Source: a virus. Taken from it: a stretch of 33,019 nt of DNA. The position numbers and the translations under genes are program-made. The notes below the pieces were generated by a model. It searched no databases. It saw only the letters and a program-made list of their open reading frames with translations, and was not told where the DNA came from. Of the stretch, positions 1 to 7,069 are shown piece after piece. The first letter of the stretch is position 1; the number at the start of each line of letters is the position of its first letter. The DNA lies in IMG/VR virus record IMGVR_UViG_3300020201_000072, positions 1 to 33,019 of that record; one strand, written 5' to 3'.

Positions 1-46
1 GTGGGGGAGACATGGGGGGAGATATGGGGGGAGATATGCCGCCCAG
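1..46 (+). repeat. Short tandem repeat at window start
   Basis: About three copies of a 12-base unit, GGGGGAGATATG with one C/T change, encode the GGDM repeats of the gene that ends at 386. The window begins inside this array, so the true copy number is unknown and the contig may have broken here. Confidence 0.7.
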
Positions 47-386
47 AGAACAAGGACGTAGAATGGATAATGCCTATCTAACACCAGGGGCCAAAGGCAA
101 AGCATACAACGCAGTTAGACCAGAAATGGATGGAAGATTGAGTTCTGGACGTGGAAAGCAAATGAAGAGTCAAGCAGGAAGTCCCGGCACGCAATTTCGA
201 GATTTATTCCCAGGATTTAAATCAATGGACTCCTTTTCGCGTGGAATATTTCCAGAAGGAGTTCAAAGCGATGATGAAGCGGCCATTGTGATTGCGGAAG
301 AACAAATCCAAGACACCGTTAAAATGTTACAAGAGAAAAGGGAACTAATTAACACAAGAATTTCTCACTACTTGAAGAAACGATAA
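3..386 (+). CDS. C-terminal fragment of probable portal protein (gp20 position), 5' end outside window
   Basis: The reading frame is open from the window edge, so this is the tail of a longer gene. The visible part begins with three GGDM-type repeats, then a basic Pro/Gly/Arg-rich linker, then a C-terminal helix (about the last 45 residues, ending in KKR) rich in Glu, Gln and Lys. T4-like phages place the portal gene 20 just upstream of the 67-68-21-22-23 head cluster, and this gene is directly upstream of that cluster, so portal is the best guess. Nothing from the conserved portal core is visible, so the call rests on synteny. Its GGDM repeats resemble the Gly-rich repeats of the scaffold gene at 3440. 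It could be another head protein. Confidence 0.45.
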   Translation, partial: GGDMGGDMGGDMPPREQGRRMDNAYLTPGAKGKAYNAVRPEMDGRLSSGRGKQMKSQAGSPGTQFRDLFPGFKSMDSFSRGIFPEGVQSDDEAAIVIAEEQIQDTVKMLQEKRELINTRISHYLKKR

Positions 387-405
387 GAATTCTGAGGTAA
401 ACAAG

Positions 406-1218
406 ATGACTCATAATAAGAAGAGGAACACGGCTTTTTTGTTCGAAGCACTCGTCAAAGAGCAAGTTGAATGTGTACTCAAAAAGAATGATAATAAAGC
501 CAAGTTGATTGAAAAAACAATTAACAAATTTTTTGCCCAAGGAACTTCTCTAGGGAAAGAACTTGAACTTTACATCTGTCTTTCTGAGTCTACCAATTTA
601 CAACCAGAATTAGCTGAACGTTTAATTACCAACGCAAAAGAATCGAGAGATACAATTGATGAATCTTCGATTTGGTCAGAACAAAGTAGACTCATCGCTT
701 TTATCAATAAAGCATTGGGTGCTCATATTTATGAAAATTTTGTTCCAAGTTATAGAATTTTAGCAACAATCAATTCATTATTTAACAAAAAATTACCAGT
801 CAAGTATCGTGCCCAAATGGAACAAAAAATCAAAGACCTTTTGATTCAAGAAGCTCAAAAACCAGAAGAGGTAAATAATGACATTGATATGTTGGTATTC
901 AAAAAATACGTAGACAACTTCAATTCTCAATATTCTGATTTGCTAGAGGAACAAAAAGAATTACTAAGCAAATTCATTCTTCATCAATTTGGTTCGGACA
1001 TGGATTTCAAGATTTACATGAACGAAGAATGTGGAAGAATTCTTGAAGTAATAAATGTTAATATGTCAAAATTGGTTTCTCCGTTGAAAGAGAGTGTTAA
1101 TCAGTGTGTGAGTGATTTGCGGAATATTAATTTAAAGTACATTGATGAAACTTTGATGTACCAATTAATGAAATACCAAGAATTGGCGAGGACTCTAACA
1201 AATGAAAATTATTCTTAA
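406..1218 (+). CDS. Unknown protein, 270 aa, head gene cluster
   Basis: A GAGG Shine-Dalgarno site lies about 9 bases before the ATG. The product is mostly helical and soluble by composition, with no signal peptide, membrane segment or recognisable catalytic motif. It starts with a basic stretch (HNKKR) and ends in a Glu/Asn-rich tail. It lies between the probable portal gene and the prohead protease, where T4 carries the small prohead-core genes 67 and 68, but it is much larger than those proteins and I see no similarity to them. Its 3' end overlaps the next gene by 17 bases, so the two are probably translationally coupled. A role in prohead assembly is inferred from position only. Confidence 0.8.
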   Translation: MTHNKKRNTAFLFEALVKEQVECVLKKNDNKAKLIEKTINKFFAQGTSLGKELELYICLSESTNLQPELAERLITNAKESRDTIDESSIWSEQSRLIAFINKALGAHIYENFVPSYRILATINSLFNKKLPVKYRAQMEQKIKDLLIQEAQKPEEVNNDIDMLVFKKYVDNFNSQYSDLLEEQKELLSKFILHQFGSDMDFKIYMNEECGRILEVINVNMSKLVSPLKESVNQCVSDLRNINLKYIDETLMYQLMKYQELARTLTNENYS

Positions 1219-1687
1219 TGCTCGCAAAACAATGGAAGGAAATATCATTATTCGTGACCACCATGATGTAGATATTGTCATTGCCCCATTGTCCAAGAAA
1301 ATCATTCTTCTTCCGAAAAAGAAGATGGTTGAGGATTTGTATCCAATTCAAAAAAGATTCTTTCAACATCTCAGAGAGAATGGTGCAACAATGCTTGGCA
1401 GTGAATCAACTGGTTTCATTTACAACTCATATGAGGCTTTATATGTTGAATCTTCAGCGTACGATTCAATCGCAGTGCTTTTAAGATTTATTCACGAGTT
1501 CGTAACAGAAGAGAGAACTGTTTACGACAAATTAAAACAATACAAGAATGATTTAGAAAACGAATTATTGGCACCAACGGATGAAAAATCAACTGAATAC
1601 GGAAAAATTCCTCATAAAGAATTGGATGGGTCTCAACTGAAAGACCCATATCACAGTTACGTTTCATCTTGGTTCGGATGGAGATAA
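1202..1687 (+). CDS. Unknown protein, 161 aa, head gene cluster
   Basis: The gene starts inside the end of the preceding gene (17-base overlap) and stops two bases before the next start. The N-terminal half is beta-rich (alternating hydrophobics around residues 13-40: NIIIRD, VDIVIAPLSKKIILLP) and contains a KKK cluster; the C-terminal half is helical and acidic, ending in WFGWR. No known family is recognised. Lying between the portal and protease genes, it is probably a head or prohead-core component, but that is inference from position. Conserved unknown genes occupy this interval in other T4-like phages. Confidence 0.8.
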   Translation: MKIILNARKTMEGNIIIRDHHDVDIVIAPLSKKIILLPKKKMVEDLYPIQKRFFQHLRENGATMLGSESTGFIYNSYEALYVESSAYDSIAVLLRFIHEFVTEERTVYDKLKQYKNDLENELLAPTDEKSTEYGKIPHKELDGSQLKDPYHSYVSSWFGWR

Positions 1688-1689
1688 TC

Positions 1690-2109
1690 ATGAAAATTAA
1701 GTTACCACAAAGTAAAATCCTACGAATCATTCAAGAAGAAATTGAATTATTTATCAAACACCAAAACAATGAAGAAAAAAATGGCAGATTGTTGGATGAA
1801 TTTTCATCCGTATTTGTCGAAGCAATTGAGGGTGACCAACGACTAAAGGAAGCCGTTCGTAGCAACTTATCATTCATTACGGAGAATTGGGGCGACACTG
1901 GATTCGGCGACCCGGCTAGCAATTCAGACCAATCAAACAGACAAGACACATCGGAAGAAAAGGCATTAACTCAATTAAAAAGAGAAATTATGTTCAATTT
2001 GAATATTCTTGATGTTCAGCAATTGAAATCGGTATTAAACCAAGTAAAAACGGCAGCCACGACTCAATTCAGAAAAAACGAGGGTGGTGGAACTAATTCT
2101 GCTTTCTAA
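1690..2109 (+). CDS. Unknown small head-cluster protein with N-terminal helix motif
   Basis: The ATG at 1690 is preferred over upstream in-frame TTG and ATG codons (1669, 1678) because GGAG lies 7 bases before it and the previous gene stops at 1687. The 139-residue product opens with an amphipathic helix (KILRIIQEEIELF) that resembles the opening of the gene at 2736 (ELKTIIRECMNELF). A low-complexity Asn/Gln/Ser/Asp linker (residues about 73-90) separates it from a second helical segment. The function is unknown. Position and the shared N-terminal helix suggest a prohead-core or head-packaged protein, but this is not shown. Confidence 0.75.
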   Translation: MKIKLPQSKILRIIQEEIELFIKHQNNEEKNGRLLDEFSSVFVEAIEGDQRLKEAVRSNLSFITENWGDTGFGDPASNSDQSNRQDTSEEKALTQLKREIMFNLNILDVQQLKSVLNQVKTAATTQFRKNEGGGTNSAF

Positions 2110-2119
2110 GGAGACGCAT

Positions 2120-2734
2120 ATGACAACACAAACATTATTACTGAAAGAGTATTATGCGCTAGACCGCAGCAATGTAACCATCAACAAGGCCGATAACCAA
2201 TATGTTTTGCGTGGCATCATCCAGAGGGCAAATGCCCTAAATGGTAACGGAAGAGTTTACGAAAAAAAGATTTTAATGAGGGAGTGTAATAAGTACGACC
2301 AATTCATTAACGAAAAGCGTTCCTTGGGAGAATTGGACCATTGTAATAGTACAGAGGTTAATCTCAAGAACGCTTCTCATATTTTAGAGCAATATGAATG
2401 GAGGGGCGATGACCTTCACGGTTCAATCAGACTCTTATCAACTCCAGCAGGGCAAATTGCAAAAAATCTGATTGACGACGGGGTGACGCTAGGAATTTCG
2501 ACCCGTGGCCTGGGCTCCGTAACGCAAGAGAGCAACGGAACGGTAAAGGTCAACGAGGATTATCACCTGGTGTGTTGGGATCTGGTTCATGACCCTTCAA
2601 CCACTGGCGCTTTCATGTTAAAAGAAGGTAAATACATTAAAATCGAAGAAACCAATAACGCAATGTTGTCGGAAAATAGGTCTTTTGAGAATAAAATTCA
2701 AGACATTGTCAACCAGATAATGAGAAAGAGGTAA
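2120..2734 (+). CDS. gp21: Prohead core protease (T4 gp21-like)
   Basis: This is the serine-type maturation protease of the T4 gp21 family (herpes-assemblin-like fold), which cleaves scaffold and capsid proteins inside the prohead. The ATG at 2120 is chosen because AAGGAG lies 6 bases upstream; an in-frame GTG at 2084 has no such site. The 204-residue product is close to T4 gp21 (212 aa). It shows the family pattern: a first block GIIQRANALNGNGRVY (about residues 33-48), the predicted catalytic His in GELDHCN (about 79-85), the Ser in GISTRGLGS, and a later HDPST block. The family uses a Ser-His dyad or triad. Downstream lie the scaffold and major capsid genes, its expected substrates. Confidence 0.92.
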   Translation: MTTQTLLLKEYYALDRSNVTINKADNQYVLRGIIQRANALNGNGRVYEKKILMRECNKYDQFINEKRSLGELDHCNSTEVNLKNASHILEQYEWRGDDLHGSIRLLSTPAGQIAKNLIDDGVTLGISTRGLGSVTQESNGTVKVNEDYHLVCWDLVHDPSTTGAFMLKEGKYIKIEETNNAMLSENRSFENKIQDIVNQIMRKR

Positions 2735-2735
2735 A

Positions 2736-3158
2736 ATGAAACGCGACGAATTAAAAACAATCATTCGAGAATGCATGAATGAATTATTTGAGGATAATGA
2801 TTATTTCATGAGAATGATGAGTGAAGCAATCAAGGCGGCGGTTGGAACGACTTTAAAAGAATCTCTAAACCATATGCCAAGACAAACTGTAAATGAAAGT
2901 TCAGTACGTCAAGTCCCATCCGCACAATCAAAGAAAAAAGGAATCATTGAAAAACAAGGTTTTGATGCGGCCAGTTTTTTTAATGAAGGTGGATTAGATG
3001 CTGTAAAGGAAATTTTTGCCACAGGAGCAAAAAACGAAGTTGAACAAGAAAAAACAGCTCATATGGCATATCTTGAAAAAGTAAATGAAAAAATATCAGA
3101 CGATATGATTTTTGGATCAGATTTTAAACAAAAAATGCAAAAATATGTGAAGAGGTAA
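2736..3158 (+). CDS. Unknown small head-cluster protein, 140 aa
   Basis: It begins one base after the protease stop, with GAGG just upstream. The first 18 residues form a predicted amphipathic helix (KRDELKTIIRECMNELF) similar to the N-terminus of the gene at 1690. A Ser/Gln-rich linker and a charged helical C-terminus ending in YVKR follow. No catalytic motif is visible. Its place between protease and scaffold suggests a prohead-core or internal head protein; no closer assignment is possible. Confidence 0.75.
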   Translation: MKRDELKTIIRECMNELFEDNDYFMRMMSEAIKAAVGTTLKESLNHMPRQTVNESSVRQVPSAQSKKKGIIEKQGFDAASFFNEGGLDAVKEIFATGAKNEVEQEKTAHMAYLEKVNEKISDDMIFGSDFKQKMQKYVKR

Positions 3159-3160
3159 TA

Positions 3161-3388
3161 ATGCGACCAGTTAATATTGAAATAAGAGAGAGGAGCGGAG
3201 AATCATCCGAACAACTTATTAGGAAATTTATGAAAAAAACATCAAGGAGTCGAATTGTACAAGAGTATTTAGATTCATTGAATCACAAAACAAGGGCGCA
3301 AAAACGAAGAGAGAAATTGGTTCGTAGGAAATATATTAAACAACGAATTCAAGAAGATTTTTTAATCTCTCTCAAAGCCGAAAGCTAA
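3161..3388 (+). CDS. Ribosomal protein bS21-like small basic protein
   Basis: The 75-residue, strongly basic product follows the bS21 pattern: a short beta start with V-x-I-x-I-R-E-R (residues 3-10), a Leu-Ile-Arg-Lys-Phe-x-Lys-Lys helix (about 19-26), a central I-V-x-E-Y turn, and an Arg/Lys-rich C-terminal helix starting near HKTRAQKRREK. Bacterial bS21 is about 70 residues with the same layout and sits near the anti-Shine-Dalgarno region of the 30S subunit. Phage-encoded bS21 homologues are known from aquatic phages and are thought to bias host ribosomes. The typical YEKP box is replaced by a Leu-Asn-His-Lys-Thr segment, so this copy is divergent. It could instead be a basic head protein, given its place between protease and scaffold genes. 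Confidence 0.55.
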   Translation: MRPVNIEIRERSGESSEQLIRKFMKKTSRSRIVQEYLDSLNHKTRAQKRREKLVRRKYIKQRIQEDFLISLKAES

Positions 3389-3406
3389 TATAACACAAAA
3401 TGTCAT

Positions 3407-3416
3407 CTATTTATTG
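3407..3416 (+). promoter_or_regulatory. Candidate late-promoter motif upstream of scaffold gene
   Basis: CTATTTATTG lies 24 bases before the scaffold ATG in a short intergenic gap. It belongs to a recurring CTAWTTA family seen before several structural genes here (4676, 6506, 8858, 13465) and inside the structured repeat. The T4 late promoter is TATAAATA; this family shares only the TA..TA core, so the role is inference. Confidence 0.35.
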
Positions 3417-3439
3417 TTGACTAAGGGAATAAGAATAAA

Positions 3440-4654
3440 ATGTCAGAAAAGACCAAACCAACAGAAGATTTGCTAGAAAGATCAATCATTGACGCCAAAA
3501 AGGTCAAACAGGTTGCGTTTCAAAGTGCCGAACGAGCTTTAAAGCAAAAATTTTCCAAAGATTTAAAGAAGATTTATTTAAATAAACTCAACGAAGAGGC
3601 CGATATTGATTTCGGCGAAGACCTTCTTGAGGAAGAATATTCTATGTTGGGAGAGGAGGAAGACCCATTTGGCGACGAAGACCCGATGGGTGGAGCTGGT
3701 GGAGGAGATATGGGTGGAGCTGGTGGAGGAGATATGGGTGGTGGTGGATTAGACGGAGGTGGACCTCCACCTTCCGGTGGAGGTTTGGACCAAGGTCCCG
3801 CTCCTGCTCCGAATTCTATTTCTCCTATCGAACCACAAATTCCCACAACGCATGATGACATCACATTACCAAACGGCACAGAACCAGATGAAATTGAATT
3901 AGAACTTATTTTCGACAAAGATCAGTCACTCCCAGGTGATGTGAATCAATTCATGCAGAATGATACCGAACAACCTTCAGGGATGGATGATGGAATGGGC
4001 GAAGAAGACCCGTTTGGTGGTGGAATGGGTGAAGAAGACCCGTTTGGTGGTGGAATGGGCGAACAAACACCGAGTGGATTAGATGGTCCGGGTATGCCCG
4101 GAGAAGAAGAAGGAATTGATTTCGGATTCGGAGACGAAGATCCAAATCAACAAATGAATCCACGACAAAACAACGGAAAGGGATTTGATATGGCATCAAT
4201 CCAGTTAGATGATGATGTTTTACTTGATTACATCAACAATTCATTGAAAAATGATGAGCTAACAAGAAGAATGCAAGCGGATTTGTTGTTAGTTTCTGAA
4301 CAAGTTAATCTACTTAGCAAGCAACTGGATAAATCCAATTCAACTTTGGAATTATTACAAAGACAGAATTTGAGACTTATTTATCAAAATAAGACTCTAA
4401 TTGATGACTCGTTGAGTGAGCATCAAAAACAACATATTGTCAAAGCGTTAGATAAAGCTGCGACCTTGAATGAAGCAAAGGTAATTTTTGAAACTGCAAA
4501 ATCAAGCACACGAACGAAACCTGAAGGTAATTTGAACAAGATTCATGGAACAAGAGCAACTGGAACAACAAATCTCTTAAGGGAGAATAAGGGTTCCTTG
4601 CTTCCACAGGCTGACCGTTGGCAAGAATTGGCAGGCATTAAAAAGAGCAAATAA
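3440..4654 (+). CDS. Prohead scaffold/core protein (gp22-like)
   Basis: The 404-residue, very acidic product lies directly between the protease cluster and the major capsid gene, the T4 gene 22 position. An N-terminal helix of about 50 residues is followed by a long Gly/Pro/Asp/Glu/Met low-complexity region (about 70-250) with two in-frame repeat arrays (MGGAGGGD and GMGEEDPFGG). A conserved-looking helical C-terminal domain (about 250-404) contains a coiled-coil-like Leu/Gln/Asn segment and a LNEAKVIFETAK stretch reminiscent of gp22 C-termini. Scaffold proteins of this type form the inner core that shapes the prohead and are then degraded by the gp21 protease. The enlarged low-complexity middle is unusual. 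Assignment rests on position, charge and helical content. Confidence 0.7.
   Translation: MSEKTKPTEDLLERSIIDAKKVKQVAFQSAERALKQKFSKDLKKIYLNKLNEEADIDFGEDLLEEEYSMLGEEEDPFGDEDPMGGAGGGDMGGAGGGDMGGGGLDGGGPPPSGGGLDQGPAPAPNSISPIEPQIPTTHDDITLPNGTEPDEIELELIFDKDQSLPGDVNQFMQNDTEQPSGMDDGMGEEDPFGGGMGEEDPFGGGMGEQTPSGLDGPGMPGEEEGIDFGFGDEDPNQQMNPRQNNGKGFDMASIQLDDDVLLDYINNSLKNDELTRRMQADLLLVSEQVNLLSKQLDKSNSTLELLQRQNLRLIYQNKTLIDDSLSEHQKQHIVKALDKAATLNEAKVIFETAKSSTRTKPEGNLNKIHGTRATGTTNLLRENKGSLLPQADRWQELAGIKKSK
3686..3739 (+). repeat. In-frame 24-base tandem repeat in scaffold gene
   Basis: Two exact 24-base units starting at 3686 and 3710 each encode MGGAGGGD; a degenerate third unit follows. The repeat keeps the reading frame, so copy-number changes would alter protein length without breaking the gene. 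Confidence 0.8.
3991..4062 (+). repeat. In-frame 30-base tandem repeat in scaffold gene
   Basis: Two near-identical 30-base units (3991-4020 and 4021-4050, one C/T difference) plus a partial third encode GMGEEDPFGG-type decapeptides. The length is a multiple of three, so the frame is kept. Confidence 0.8.
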
Positions 4655-4675
4655 GAAAATCAATAAAAACGCGCA

Positions 4676-4685
4676 CTATTTAAAG
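4676..4685 (+). promoter_or_regulatory. Candidate late-promoter motif upstream of major capsid gene
   Basis: CTATTTAAAG lies 30 bases before the capsid ATG, followed by a GGAG ribosome-binding site at about 4702. It belongs to the same CTAWTTA family as 3407, 6506 and 8858. A strong promoter is expected before a major capsid gene; this motif is the best candidate in the gap. Confidence 0.35.
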
Positions 4686-4715
4686 TGTAGCTCACTCAAA
4701 CGGAGATTAAAGACA

Positions 4716-6455
4716 ATGAAAGAATTTCTACAAAGCATTATGGACAACGACGTTCCTGAAACAAGGAAGGCTCGTGATGAGAAGTTGGTAACCAAATGGA
4801 AACCATCGGGACTATTAGAGGGTATCGAAGACCCAATTAAACGCAGGAACATGGCGCGTCTTTTCGAAAATCAAAAGGACCACTTTAAGAGCATGCTCTT
4901 GAGTGAGCAAACAAGCATGGCCGGTGGAGATATCCAAGGTTTTGCGGCTGTTGCATTCCCAATTATTCGTCGTGTATTCGGTGATTTGGTTTCAACATCA
5001 GACATCGTTTCTGTTCAAACAATGGACCAACCAGTCGGATTGGTGTTCGTTCTAGACTTCGTGGCTGGTTCAAACAAGAGTGGAATGGGAATTAGAGAAG
5101 GAGAGTCGTTCTTCGGAGGCGGCAGGGTTGGTGCGCAAATTCTTTCGGGTGTTAACTTGGAGGGTACCAACGTTGAGAAGGGATTTTATTCTCTAAACAA
5201 CGGATATTCATCACCATCAGGCTCGGCAACTGTTAACTTTCTAGGACCAATTGGTTCGCCAATTGCATCAGGAACAGTTGGAGCAGTCAATTATTCTCTA
5301 GACGCACTGTGCCGTTTTGACCCAGACTTGTCAGGTTCATATGTTACAATTCTAACGGCATCAAAGTCTTCATTCGGACAATTGAATTTAAAGTCCTATA
5401 TGGCAATGACCGATACCGGCGTTCTATCAGGAACCCTGATAAAGCGTTTGACACAAGACTATGCGGCTGACCCATCTAAAATTTTATTCTTCTACTCATC
5501 AACAAATGCGGCCCAAGCACTTACCTTGACAGGAACGCTAGACGGAACGCCAACCGCCTCGCTGTCTCCAACTTACAATCGTTCGTTCAAGTTCCCAATC
5601 TTTGACAACTTCACAAATGCTACAGCAATGTCAGCAATTGGCGGAACAAGCATTTGGGGATTCGAATTTGACCAATCTGCGGGTTCGCAAGACATTCCAG
5701 AAGTCGATTTGAAGGTTGAGGCATTCAATATTCAAACAAACACCAAGATGTTAAAGGCAAAGTGGACAGCACAAGCTAGCCAGGATTTGTCAGCGTGGCA
5801 GAACTTGGATGCAGAAGTGGAATTAACTTCGTTCTTATCAGAGCAAGTGGCGATGGAAATCGACATGGAAGTCTTGAAGGACTTGGTTGAGAATGCAACT
5901 GGAACAACGCAATACTGGTCACGTCGTCCAGGTCGTTTCGTAAACAGGGACAATGGAGAAGTTATTCCAGCAGCGGTTACGGGTGACTTCACGGGTAACG
6001 TTGCAGAGTGGTATCAAACTCTAATTGAGACAATTAACGGTGCATCGGCTCTTATTGCTCGTAAGGTTCTAAAGGGTGGAGCGAATTTCTTGGTTTGCGG
6101 ACCAGAAGTTCAAAACATTCTAGAGACAACAAACCAATGGTTTGCTAATACGACAGTTGGAGAGGAGAATACTGGAGAGGTTGGTATTAAGAAGGAAGGT
6201 CAACTTCGCAAGAAGTGGGACGTGTATGTTACTCCATACTTCTACAGGAACCTGATTCTTGTTGGACGCAAGGGTTCATCTAACTTGGAGACAGGTTATG
6301 TGTACGCACCATACGTACCTTTGATTACCTCGCCAGCAATTCCTGACCCAACAGATATCTTCAAGTACGCAAAGGGTGTTATGACTCGTTACGGAAAGAG
6401 AATGATTAGACCAGACATGTACGGAAAAATCATCGTACAAAATCTAATCGGATAA
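4716..6455 (+). CDS. gp23: Major capsid protein (T4 gp23-like)
   Basis: This is the precursor of the hexameric shell subunit of the head (HK97 fold). At 579 residues it is somewhat longer than T4 gp23 (521). The charged N-terminal segment (1-64) is the likely propeptide. A gp21-type cleavage site (Leu-x-Glu) occurs at L62-S63-E64, matching the T4 cleavage after Glu65, and is followed by the family segment GGDIQGFAAVAFPIIRRVFG and a VQTMDQPVGLVF block. The C-terminus has the typical KWDVYVTPYF, PYVPL and RYGKRMIRPDMYGKI blocks. A strong terminator follows 20 bases downstream, as expected for a highly expressed gene. Confidence 0.95.
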   Translation: MKEFLQSIMDNDVPETRKARDEKLVTKWKPSGLLEGIEDPIKRRNMARLFENQKDHFKSMLLSEQTSMAGGDIQGFAAVAFPIIRRVFGDLVSTSDIVSVQTMDQPVGLVFVLDFVAGSNKSGMGIREGESFFGGGRVGAQILSGVNLEGTNVEKGFYSLNNGYSSPSGSATVNFLGPIGSPIASGTVGAVNYSLDALCRFDPDLSGSYVTILTASKSSFGQLNLKSYMAMTDTGVLSGTLIKRLTQDYAADPSKILFFYSSTNAAQALTLTGTLDGTPTASLSPTYNRSFKFPIFDNFTNATAMSAIGGTSIWGFEFDQSAGSQDIPEVDLKVEAFNIQTNTKMLKAKWTAQASQDLSAWQNLDAEVELTSFLSEQVAMEIDMEVLKDLVENATGTTQYWSRRPGRFVNRDNGEVIPAAVTGDFTGNVAEWYQTLIETINGASALIARKVLKGGANFLVCGPEVQNILETTNQWFANTTVGEENTGEVGIKKEGQLRKKWDVYVTPYFYRNLILVGRKGSSNLETGYVYAPYVPLITSPAIPDPTDIFKYAKGVMTRYGKRMIRPDMYGKIIVQNLIG

Positions 6456-6475
6456 TATCAAAGGGATATTTTGTC

Positions 6476-6502
6476 AAGGGCACCTTCGGGTGCCCTTTTT
6501 TT
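6476..6502 (+). terminator. Rho-independent terminator after major capsid gene
   Basis: A 9-bp perfect stem (AAGGGCACC with GGTGCCCTT) is closed by a TTCG tetraloop and followed by a run of T residues to 6502. Confidence 0.92.
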
Positions 6503-6505
6503 GCG

Positions 6506-6515
6506 CTAATTACAA
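6506..6515 (+). promoter_or_regulatory. Candidate late-promoter motif after capsid terminator
   Basis: CTAATTACAA lies 4 bases after the capsid terminator and 15 bases before the next ATG, a sensible place for a new promoter. It is one of the CTAWTTA family. Confidence 0.35.
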
Positions 6516-6530
6516 CTGGAGATTGGATAA

Positions 6531-6737
6531 ATGAAAGAACGAATAAACAAAGTTGAATTATTGTTAGAATCTTGGAGAGAAAACAGTAAAAACGTACAAA
6601 CGTCGAGTCCGAACGATTCTCGGGGGCCGAGGCCGAACGCTTGGGTTCAAACTCATCCAAATCAAACTCAACAGAATGATCCTGAATATGCGAATAGAAA
6701 AAATGCACTCCCAAGTGATTCGAGAGATGATAGATGA
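6531..6737 (+). CDS. Unknown small protein, 68 aa
   Basis: An ATG with GGAG about 10 bases upstream opens a 68-residue product: a short charged helix (about residues 1-20), then a disordered Asn/Gln/Pro/Ser/Asp-rich tail with no hydrophobic core. The last 60 bases overlap another plausible reading frame (6676-6801) that joins the next gene through a TAATG overlap. The disordered tail may therefore be partly the wrong frame, and a sequencing error or frameshift near 6600-6680 is possible. Function unknown. Confidence 0.55.
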   Translation: MKERINKVELLLESWRENSKNVQTSSPNDSRGPRPNAWVQTHPNQTQQNDPEYANRKNALPSDSRDDR

Positions 6738-6801
6738 CATTATATTCGCCAATTTCCGGCTGTACAAGAGGCTTATCACATGGAACAAGGAGAAGATTTA
6801 A
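6676..6801 (+). CDS. Small overlapping reading frame, about 41 aa (start uncertain)
   Basis: This frame reads MILNMRIEKMHSQ and continues through IIFANFRLYKRLITWNKEKI to a stop at 6799-6801 that overlaps the next ATG as TAATG, the coupling seen elsewhere in this genome. Its amino-acid pattern (amphipathic, aromatic and basic) looks more protein-like than the disordered tail of the frame it overlaps. ATG codons at 6676, 6688 and 6703 are possible; none has a good Shine-Dalgarno site. It is either a small separate gene or the C-terminus of the preceding gene after a frameshift. Confidence 0.45.
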   Translation: MILNMRIEKMHSQVIREMIDDIIFANFRLYKRLITWNKEKI

Positions 6802-7055
6802 TGAGTCACGAGAGAAATAGATTAAGAGGATTAATTCAAAGTATTGTCAAATTTGCCGATTCAACACCTGATAGAAATTATGACGAGGAACCGCCTTGGG
6901 GTTATTGGAATATGTATGAAGGTGAAATAAAATACATGCTCAACTCCTATCAAAAAAGCATTCCTGCTGCTTTAAAAGCAGCGGCCGCGAGCGCATTGGA
7001 AATTATGGACATAAGACGTTTAATACAAAAAAAGAATGGGGGCACACAAACTTAA
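6801..7055 (+). CDS. Unknown small protein, 84 aa
   Basis: The ATG at 6801 is preferred to an in-frame ATG at 6780 because AAGGAG lies 10 bases upstream and the start overlaps the previous stop. The product is charged, with an aromatic central block (EPPWGYWNMYEGEIKYML, about residues 29-46) and a C-terminal Ala-rich helix. No family is recognised. It lies between the capsid gene and probable neck genes, so a minor head or completion role is possible, from position only. Confidence 0.7.
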   Translation: MSHERNRLRGLIQSIVKFADSTPDRNYDEEPPWGYWNMYEGEIKYMLNSYQKSIPAALKAAAASALEIMDIRRLIQKKNGGTQT

Positions 7056-7069
7056 CAAGGAGATAATCA

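Noticed and set aside
3574-3918. 114-residue reverse-strand Pro/Ser-rich frame in the scaffold gene
   Set aside because: It is the antisense of Gly-rich repeats, a composition artefact.
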